This document shows, piece after piece, positions 1-5,074 of a stretch of DNA of 5,794 nt. The position numbers and the translations under genes were made by a program. This DNA comes from Arcobacter sp. (GTDB lineage: Bacteria > Campylobacterota > Campylobacteria > Campylobacterales > Arcobacteraceae). Every line of letters starts with the position of its first letter. Within the stretch, counting starts at the first letter, position 1. Where the stretch lies: positions 1 to 5,794 of the forward strand of contig JADGEG010000131.1 of the NCBI GenBank assembly GCA_016744485.1. Reading direction: 5' to 3'. The notes beneath the pieces were generated by a model. The model was not told the DNA's origin. It made no database searches and saw nothing but the letters and a program-made list of their open reading frames with translations.

Positions 1-140
1 ATCCTAGCATTTATGAAGCCTTTTAATAATATATAGTACTTATTTTATCTAAATTATGGTTTTGACTTGGTTAGCTGTAGTTTTTAGAGATGCCCATATT
101 AAGCTAAAGTAGGAAGTTTGTTATATATTTAAATATTTTA

Positions 141-169
141 TCTTTTTCTTTGTTTCTTTTCTTTATAAT
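141..169 (+). promoter_or_regulatory. Candidate sigma70 promoter for ychF (distal -10)
   Basis: A perfect TATAAT at 164-169 follows a strongly T-rich tract (141-163). This resembles epsilonproteobacterial housekeeping promoters, which keep the -10 box and have periodic T-rich DNA in place of a conserved -35. Predicted transcription would start near 176, giving a leader of about 50 nt that contains the whole ribosome binding site. That makes it more plausible than the second TATAAT at 204-209, whose transcript would begin inside the Shine-Dalgarno sequence. The assignment is by motif only. Confidence 0.5.
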
Positions 170-203
170 GCACTCAAAGAAAAACCTTATTTTTTATTAA
201 GGG

Positions 204-209
204 TATAAT
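204..209 (+). promoter_or_regulatory. Second TATAAT box close to the ychF start
   Basis: This is a perfect -10 hexamer ending 16 nt before the ychF ATG. Initiation 6-8 nt downstream would give a leader of only about 10 nt, starting on the AAAGGA at 215-220. It could drive a nearly leaderless transcript or be chance in AT-rich DNA. A weak inverted repeat (CCTTA at 185-189, TAAGG at 198-202) lies just upstream. Confidence 0.25.
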
Positions 210-225
210 ATATAAAAGGATAGAT

Positions 226-1329
226 ATGGGATTAGGAGTAGGAATAGTAGGCTTACCAAATATAGGAAAATCAACAACTTTTAATGCTTTGACAAAAGCT
301 CAAAATGCACAAGCACAAAATTATCCATTTTGTACAATTGAACCAAATAAAGCAATTGTTCCAGTACCTGATAAGCGACTTGATGCACTAGCTAAAATCG
401 TAATTCCAGATAAAATACAACACTCAACTATTGATTTTGTAGATATTGCAGGTTTAGTAAAAGGTGCTTCAAAAGGTGAGGGCTTAGGAAATAAATTTCT
501 ATCAAATATTAGAGAAGTTGAAGTTATACTTCATATGGTTAGATGTTTTGATGATGAAAATATAGTCCATGTGGAAGGAAATATTGATCCTTTACGGGAT
601 ATTGAGATTATAGAAACAGAGTTAATTTATGCTGATATTGCTCAGCTAGAAAAGAAAATACAGAAATTAAGTAAAGATGCTAAATTTGATAAAAATGTAG
701 CTTCTCAATTAAATTTAGCACAAGATTTATTAAAGCATATAGAAGAGTTACAAGCTGTTAGTTCTTACGAAAATAAAGAAGATGAAGCTTTTATATCTCT
801 TGATAAAGAATTAAGATTTTTATCAAATAAAGCTATTATATATGGAGCTAATGTTGATGAAGACACTTTAAGTGAAGGTACAAATTCTTATGTAGAAATA
901 CTTAAAGAACATGCTTTAGGTATAAATGCAGATCTTATAATTCTTTGTGCTAGTATTGAAGAAGAATTAATAGGTCTACAAGAAGATGAAGCACAAGAAT
1001 TTTTGGAAGATTTAGGAATAAAAGAATCAGGTTTGGAGCAAATAATTCATAAAGCTTTTGATAAGTTAGGACTTCAGTCGTATTTTACAGCAGGAAAGAT
1101 AGAAGTTAGGGCTTGGACTATAAAAAAACAAACAAAAGCACCACAAGCGGCAGCTGTTATTCATAATGATTTTGAAAAAGGTTTTATTAAAGCAGAAGTA
1201 ATAGCATATGATGACTTTATAAGTTTTGGTGGTGAGCTTAAATGTAAAGAAGCTGGTAAACTAAAACTTGAGGGAAAAGATTATATCGTTCAAGATGGAG
1301 ATGTTATGCACTTTAGGTTTAATGTTTAA
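226..1329 (+). CDS. ychF: Redox-regulated P-loop ATPase YchF (OLA1 family)
   Basis: This is an Obg-related TRAFAC-class NTPase that binds ribosomes and, in studied family members, prefers ATP to GTP and influences translation and oxidative-stress responses in the cytosol. The P-loop GLPNIGKST spans residues 9-17. The G3 motif DIAGL is at 73-77, with the family's hydrophobic residue in place of a catalytic glutamine. The altered G4 motif NVDE at 209-212 replaces NKxD and explains the loss of guanine specificity. A helical/coiled-coil insertion covers roughly 130-200, and a C-terminal TGS domain runs from about 285 to 367. The 367-residue length matches the family (about 363). The ATG is supported by AAAGGA 5 nt upstream and by the P-loop lying at the usual distance from the N-terminus. 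thrS follows after 113 bp with its own promoter, so ychF is probably a separate transcription unit. No defects were seen. Confidence 0.97.
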   Translation: MGLGVGIVGLPNIGKSTTFNALTKAQNAQAQNYPFCTIEPNKAIVPVPDKRLDALAKIVIPDKIQHSTIDFVDIAGLVKGASKGEGLGNKFLSNIREVEVILHMVRCFDDENIVHVEGNIDPLRDIEIIETELIYADIAQLEKKIQKLSKDAKFDKNVASQLNLAQDLLKHIEELQAVSSYENKEDEAFISLDKELRFLSNKAIIYGANVDEDTLSEGTNSYVEILKEHALGINADLIILCASIEEELIGLQEDEAQEFLEDLGIKESGLEQIIHKAFDKLGLQSYFTAGKIEVRAWTIKKQTKAPQAAAVIHNDFEKGFIKAEVIAYDDFISFGGELKCKEAGKLKLEGKDYIVQDGDVMHFRFNV

Positions 1330-1442
1330 TTTTTTTGTTAAATTTAGATCTAATTAATGTAAAAAATAATTTTTTATTTAAATTAAGTCTCTTTGTGTTA
1401 AAATCAAGCTGAATTTTGTAAATTTTATTAAAAAGGAAATGA
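1330..1442 (+). promoter_or_regulatory. thrS-infC promoter and leader
   Basis: The ychF-thrS gap contains an extended -10 element, TGT followed directly by TAAAAT (TGT 1396-1398, hexamer 1399-1404), with A/T-rich DNA upstream and no clear -35. The predicted start is near 1411, leaving a leader of about 32 nt. That is too short for the tRNA-Thr-mimicking operator known upstream of E. coli thrS, and no T-box-like structure is seen. A 10-bp palindrome TTAGATCTAA (1344-1353) and an A/T-only hairpin (AAATAA 1364-1369, TTATTT 1374-1379) also lie here. Neither looks like a strong terminator. Confidence 0.5.
1433..1437 (+). promoter_or_regulatory. Shine-Dalgarno that fixes the thrS TTG start
   Basis: AAGGA lies 5 nt before the TTG at 1443. 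An in-frame TGA at 1440-1442 directly precedes that TTG, so no upstream start is possible in this frame. The nearby ATG at 1439 is in another frame. Confidence 0.75.
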
Positions 1443-3251
1443 TTGGAACAAATAGGCATATTAAGAGATGGTCAAATATATGACCTTCAAACTGCTGAAA
1501 CTTTAAACATTCAAGGAGATGCAATAAAAGCTGATAATTCACCTGAATCTTTAGAGATTTTAAGACATTCGTGTGCTCACATGATGGCTCAAGCAATACA
1601 AGAATTATATCCTGAAGCTAAGTTTTTTGTAGGACCTACTGTTAAAGAAGGTTTTTACTATGACTTTAAAGTTGAATCAAAAATATCAGATGACGACTTA
1701 ATAATAATCGAAAAGAAGATGAAAGAAATTGCTGGAAGAAAACTTCCAATAAAAAGATATGATACAACAAGAACTGAAGTTTTAAAAAAATTTGTAAATG
1801 ATGAGTTAAAGCAAGCTGTTTTAAACAATATTACTGATGAGACTTTGATCTTATATAAGCAAGGAAATTTTGAAGATCTTTGTAGGGGTCCTCATATGCC
1901 AAATACAAGAATGATAAGAACTTTTAAACTAACAAGAGTTGCAGGTGCTTATTTAGGTGGTGATGAAAAAAATGAAATGATTACAAGAATTTATGGAATT
2001 GCTTTTTTTGATAAGAAACAGTTACATGATTATGTTCGTATGTTAGAAGAAGCTAAAAAAAGAGATCATAGAAAACTTGGAAATGAGTTAGAACTATTTG
2101 CATTTAACGAAGATGTTGGAGCAGGACTTCCTTTATGGTTACCAAATGGTGCAAGACTGCGATCTAAATTAGAGCATATTTTGTATACAGCTCATAGAAT
2201 AAGATCTTATCAACCAGTTAGGGGTCCAGAACTTCTAAAATCTGATATGTGGAAAACTTCTGGACATTATGCAAATTATAAAGAAAATATGTATTTTACA
2301 ACAATTGATGAACAAGAATATGGTTTAAAACCTATGAATTGTGTGGGTCATATACAAATTTTTAAAAATAAACTAGTTTCGTATAAAGATTTACCAATGA
2401 AGCTTTTTGAATATGGAGTTGTTCATAGACATGAAATGAGTGGAGCAATGCATGGTTTATTTCGTGTACGAGAGTTTGCTCAAGATGATGCACATATTTT
2501 CTGTACACAAGCTCAAATTAAAGAAGTTATTTTTGAAGTTCTAGAATTTGTTGATGCTTTAATGAAAATGTTTGATTTTAAATACTCTATTGAGGTTTCT
2601 ACAAAACCTAAAAAAGCTATAGGGGATGATAGTTTTTGGGAAACAACAACTAAAGGTATTATGGATGCTTTAGATGAAAATAATATTTCATATGGTATTG
2701 ATGAGGGTGGAGGAGCATTTTATGGTCCAAAAATTGATATTAAAATAACAGATGCCATTGGAAGACAGTGGCAGTGTGGAACGGTACAAGTTGATATGAA
2801 TTTACCATCAAGATTTAATGCTGAGTATATAAATTCCGAAGGTGAAAAAGAACAAGTAGTGATGATTCATAGAGCTATTTTAGGATCTTTTGAAAGATTT
2901 ATAGGAATATTAACAGAACACTGTGCAGGGGAATTTCCTTTTGCAATTGCACCAACACAAGTTATATTTATACCAATTGCTGATACTCATATTGAATATG
3001 CAAAAAAGTTAAATGAAGAGTTAGTGTATAATGATATAGATGGTGAGATTTATTCAATGAATGAAAGTTTGAATAAAAGAGTAAGAATGGCTGAAAAAAG
3101 AAGAGTTCCTATGATAGTTATTTTAGGTGATGAAGAAGTTCGTAATCAAACAATAGCTTTAAGAAATAGAAGAACAAGAGAACAATCAAATATGAGTAAA
3201 AAAGAATTTTTACTTATGTTAAATAAAATTAAAAAGGAGAGTAACATTTGA
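1443..3251 (+). CDS. thrS: Threonyl-tRNA synthetase (TTG start, short N-terminus)
   Basis: This class II synthetase attaches threonine to tRNA-Thr and removes mischarged serine. The editing (N2) domain occupies about 34-210 and keeps its active-site residues: HSCAH (H42, H46) and CRGPH (C147, H151). The catalytic core follows, with zinc/threonine ligands C300, H351 and H476, motif 2 around 322-345 (HRHE, then FRVREFAQDDAH) and motif 3 around 476-491 with R484. The anticodon-binding domain spans about 503-602. At 602 residues it is about 40 shorter than E. coli ThrRS (642). The loss is mostly at the N-terminus, where only about 33 residues precede the editing domain, so the N1/TGS domain is vestigial. 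The zinc motif reads NCVGH rather than the common NCPGH; I recall the same in Campylobacter. Translation starts at TTG because a stop codon directly precedes it. The gene overlaps infC by 4 nt. Confidence 0.97.
   Translation: MEQIGILRDGQIYDLQTAETLNIQGDAIKADNSPESLEILRHSCAHMMAQAIQELYPEAKFFVGPTVKEGFYYDFKVESKISDDDLIIIEKKMKEIAGRKLPIKRYDTTRTEVLKKFVNDELKQAVLNNITDETLILYKQGNFEDLCRGPHMPNTRMIRTFKLTRVAGAYLGGDEKNEMITRIYGIAFFDKKQLHDYVRMLEEAKKRDHRKLGNELELFAFNEDVGAGLPLWLPNGARLRSKLEHILYTAHRIRSYQPVRGPELLKSDMWKTSGHYANYKENMYFTTIDEQEYGLKPMNCVGHIQIFKNKLVSYKDLPMKLFEYGVVHRHEMSGAMHGLFRVREFAQDDAHIFCTQAQIKEVIFEVLEFVDALMKMFDFKYSIEVSTKPKKAIGDDSFWETTTKGIMDALDENNISYGIDEGGGAFYGPKIDIKITDAIGRQWQCGTVQVDMNLPSRFNAEYINSEGEKEQVVMIHRAILGSFERFIGILTEHCAGEFPFAIAPTQVIFIPIADTHIEYAKKLNEELVYNDIDGEIYSMNESLNKRVRMAEKRRVPMIVILGDEEVRNQTIALRNRRTREQSNMSKKEFLLMLNKIKKESNI
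3234..3239 (+). promoter_or_regulatory. Strong Shine-Dalgarno for infC inside thrS
   Basis: AAGGAG lies within the last codons of thrS, 8 nt before the infC TTG at 3248. It is the best ribosome binding site in the window and supports TTG over the later in-frame ATG at 3281 (codon 12), which has no such site. Confidence 0.75.
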
Positions 3252-3778
3252 ATAAAAATTCTAAAAAAAATACCGTTATAATGAATGATGATATTACATC
3301 AAGAGAAGTTAGATGTATGGGTGATGATGGTACGAATTACGGTATCATTTTAACACATGATGCACTTTTAACAGCTGATGATTTAGGTTTAGATTTAGTA
3401 TTAATAGCACCTGATGCGAAACCACCAGTTGCAAAAATTATGAATTATGGTAAATTTAAGTATCAACAAGAAAAAAAGAAAAAAGAAGCAAGAAAAAACC
3501 AAAAAACAATTGTTTTAAAAGAAATCAAACTTTCTGTTAAAATTGCTGATAATGATATATCTTATAAAGTAAAACATGCAAGAAGTTTTTTAGAAGCAGG
3601 AAATCATGTAAAATTTAGAGTTTTTTTAAGAGGAAGAGAAATGGCTAATCCGCAAGCAGGTGTTGAAGTATTAAAAAGAGTTTGGCCTATGGTTGAAGAC
3701 TTAGCAGTTATGGAAAAAGATCCAAAACTTGAAGGAAGATATGTTAATATGATGGCATTGCCGAAAAAAGACCATTAA
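3248..3778 (+). CDS. infC: Translation initiation factor IF-3 (TTG start)
   Basis: IF3 binds the 30S subunit, prevents premature 50S joining and checks start-codon/initiator-tRNA pairing. The N-terminal domain spans about 12-80, opening with NDDITSREVR, and contains the family signature at 63-76 (KIMNYGKF, then KYQQEK). A lysine-rich linker at about 75-87 leads to the C-terminal domain at about 88-172, with conserved KEIKLSVKI and FLRGREM stretches. The 176-residue length is normal. The TTG start overlaps the thrS stop as TTGA, so translation is probably coupled. E. coli infC uses the rare AUU, through which IF3 limits its own synthesis; UUG could have a milder form of this effect, which is inference. 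The usual partners rpmI and rplT do not follow; flgG does. A run of eight A (3263-3270) sits near the start. Confidence 0.96.
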   Translation: MNKNSKKNTVIMNDDITSREVRCMGDDGTNYGIILTHDALLTADDLGLDLVLIAPDAKPPVAKIMNYGKFKYQQEKKKKEARKNQKTIVLKEIKLSVKIADNDISYKVKHARSFLEAGNHVKFRVFLRGREMANPQAGVEVLKRVWPMVEDLAVMEKDPKLEGRYVNMMALPKKDH

Positions 3779-3820
3779 GATATATTTTAATTTTATGCAA
3801 AAATATTGTTGTTTTTGATT

Positions 3821-3841
3821 GAGGATAATTTATCTTTTTTT
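3821..3841 (+). terminator. Weak candidate hairpin/palindrome after infC
   Basis: GATAATTTATC (3824-3834) is an 11-base palindrome around a central T, and a T-run to 3841 follows it. With wobble pairs the stem could extend to 3821-3837, but it holds only one G-C pair, so it would be a poor intrinsic terminator. It also overlaps the expected -35 position of the flgG promoter, so an operator is an alternative reading. Confidence 0.25.
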
Positions 3842-3861
3842 AAAATATTTTTAAATATAAT
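3835..3861 (+). promoter_or_regulatory. Candidate sigma70-like promoter for flgG
   Basis: A perfect TATAAT at 3856-3861 follows A/T-rich DNA with T-runs at 3835-3841 and 3848-3852. Initiation near 3868 would leave a leader of only about 15 nt containing AAAAGGA (3870-3876), 6 nt before the ATG. No GG-N10-GC sigma54 -24/-12 element is visible, although sigma54 drives many rod/hook genes in Campylobacter and Helicobacter. Confidence 0.4.
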
Positions 3862-3882
3862 TTGTAAACAAAAGGATTTATA

Positions 3883-4671
3883 ATGATAAGAGGTTTATAC
3901 ACAGCAGCAACAGGAATGAATTCTATGCAACATCAAATTGATGTTACTTCAAATAATATATCCAATGTTAATACAATGGGTTTTAAAAAAGACAGAGCTG
4001 AGTTTCAAGACTTGATGTATGAAAGCTTAAATTATACAGCAGGACAAACATCACAAACTACAACTAATCCTACTGGTATGAATGTTGGTCTTGGTGTTAG
4101 AGTTTCAGGAGTACAAAAGAATTTTTTAGAAGGTGATTTAAAATTAACATCAAACAAGCTAGATATTGCTATTGAGGGAAATGGATTTTTTAAAATTACC
4201 CTGCCAGATGGAGAAACATCTTACACTAGAAATGGAGCATTTAAACTTGATGATGAAGGTAGTGTTGTAAATGGTAATGGATATAAACTTGATCCTGAAA
4301 TTGTAGTACCTAGTAATATTGTTGACTTATCAATAGGAAAAGATGGGATAGTAACAGCGACTAATCCAACAAGTGGTGATATTGTTAATCTTGGTCAAAT
4401 TACAATAGTTGATTTTATAAATCCTGCTGGTTTAAAAGCAGTAGGTGGTTCTTTATTTAGACAATCAAGTGCATCAGGAAATCCAATCGAAGCAAATCCA
4501 TCAAGTGATCAATTTGGAAGTTTAAGGCAAGGAATGATTGAATTATCAAATGTTAAACTTGTAAATGAAATGGTTGACTTAATAACAGCACAAAGAGCTT
4601 ATGAAGCCAATTCTAAAGCTATTACAACAACAGATAGTATGTTAGATATTGTAAATAGATTAAAAAGATAA
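3883..4671 (+). CDS. flgG: Flagellar distal rod protein FlgG
   Basis: FlgG polymerises into the distal rod, the rigid drive shaft crossing the peptidoglycan and outer-membrane rings; it is exported by the flagellar type III system without a cleaved signal peptide. The N-terminal rod motif with NNISNVNTMGFK is at 24-35. The stretch at about 46-65 (YESLNYTAGQTSQTT and following) matches the FlgG-specific segment that separates the straight rod from the curved hook. The conserved LDIAIEGNGFF is at 93-103, and the C-terminal helix containing ITAQRAYEANSKAI is at about 222-262. The 262-residue length equals typical FlgG. The start has AAAAGGA 6 nt upstream. The paralogue FlgF is less likely because of the length and the specific segment. 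The usual neighbour, a second flgF/flgG-type gene, is absent; two unrecognised genes follow closely, suggesting an operon. Confidence 0.95.
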   Translation: MIRGLYTAATGMNSMQHQIDVTSNNISNVNTMGFKKDRAEFQDLMYESLNYTAGQTSQTTTNPTGMNVGLGVRVSGVQKNFLEGDLKLTSNKLDIAIEGNGFFKITLPDGETSYTRNGAFKLDDEGSVVNGNGYKLDPEIVVPSNIVDLSIGKDGIVTATNPTSGDIVNLGQITIVDFINPAGLKAVGGSLFRQSSASGNPIEANPSSDQFGSLRQGMIELSNVKLVNEMVDLITAQRAYEANSKAITTTDSMLDIVNRLKR

Positions 4672-4684
4672 ATGATTTTTCTTT

Positions 4685-5056
4685 ATGAAATTAGAAGAGT
4701 TAAAAAAAATTAGAGAAAATAATTTTTTAAAATATAAGAAGAAAAAGAAAGAATATTATTTAAAACGAAAGGTACAAAATAAATCTAAAAATAAAGAGTT
4801 TATAGATTATGAAGTAGAATTAAACGATAATAATTTTAAAGATAAGATGCAACAAATAGTAAAAAGTCAAAAAGAATATGTTGATACTAGAGTAGATAAA
4901 ATTATCTTAAAAATTGAAGAGTATAAATTACAAAAATATAATTATTATCAAAATAATAAAAAGAAAAGATTAGATTATGATAAAGAATATCGTGAAGCTA
5001 AGAAAGATAAATTAAAAAAATATAGAAAAAAATACTATGAGAGAAATAAGAAATAA
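4685..5056 (+). CDS. Uncharacterised lysine/tyrosine-rich basic protein
   Basis: I do not recognise this gene. The 123-residue product has about 35 Lys, 7 Arg and 14 Tyr against about 21 acidic residues, a net charge near +21. It has no signal peptide or membrane segment and looks helical. Two similar clusters, KYKKKKKEYYLKRK at about 16-29 and KKYRKKYYERNKK at the C-terminus, hint at a degenerate internal repeat. The ATG lies 13 bp after the flgG stop but lacks a recognisable Shine-Dalgarno, so translation may depend on reinitiation after flgG. Eight A's (4702-4709) occur early. It could be a nucleic-acid-, membrane- or acidic-protein-binding factor, or a small flagellar chaperone; FliJ is similarly small and helical but I see no real match. 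The long open frame, strand and tight spacing support it as a gene, but the exact start is uncertain. Confidence 0.6.
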   Translation: MKLEELKKIRENNFLKYKKKKKEYYLKRKVQNKSKNKEFIDYEVELNDNNFKDKMQQIVKSQKEYVDTRVDKIILKIEEYKLQKYNYYQNNKKKRLDYDKEYREAKKDKLKKYRKKYYERNKK

Positions 5057-5074
5057 AATACAAAAGAGTATATT

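Larger units (their letters stand above)
1..225. other. Noncoding region upstream of ychF
   Basis: No gene is supported here. All forward frames close early; the frames open at the left edge stop within the first 40 bases, so at most the last few codons of an upstream gene could be present. Reverse-strand stops are frequent. The stretch holds a 6-bp inverted repeat (TTAGCT at 71-76, AGCTAA at 102-107, about 25 nt apart), a pyrimidine-rich tract at 141-163 and two TATAAT boxes. No tRNA-like cloverleaf and no stem followed by a T-tract was seen. Confidence 0.6.

Noticed and set aside
56..112. 18-codon ORF upstream of ychF
   Set aside because: It has no ribosome binding site, is very short and is not recognisable. 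It is within chance expectation.
1330..1380. Terminator after ychF
   Set aside because: The palindromes here are almost purely A/T or have no loop, and no stable stem followed by a T-run can be drawn.
1439..1442. ATG as the thrS start
   Set aside because: It is out of frame with thrS. The in-frame TGA at 1440 and the spacing from AAGGA point to TTG 1443.
1378..1596. 72-codon reverse-strand ORF
   Set aside because: It lies antisense across the thrS promoter and the conserved start of thrS, and the product resembles no protein I recognise. It is a shadow of AT-rich coding DNA.
3277..3282. TATAAT inside infC
   Set aside because: It is within coding sequence at codons 10-12. There is no T-rich upstream signal and no gene start that needs it.
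3779..3882. Sigma54 -24/-12 site before flgG
   Set aside because: No GG and GC dinucleotides occur at the required spacing with the surrounding consensus.
4672..4713. ATG directly after the flgG stop
   Set aside because: It opens only a 13-codon frame that ends at a TAG. The 4685 frame is far longer.
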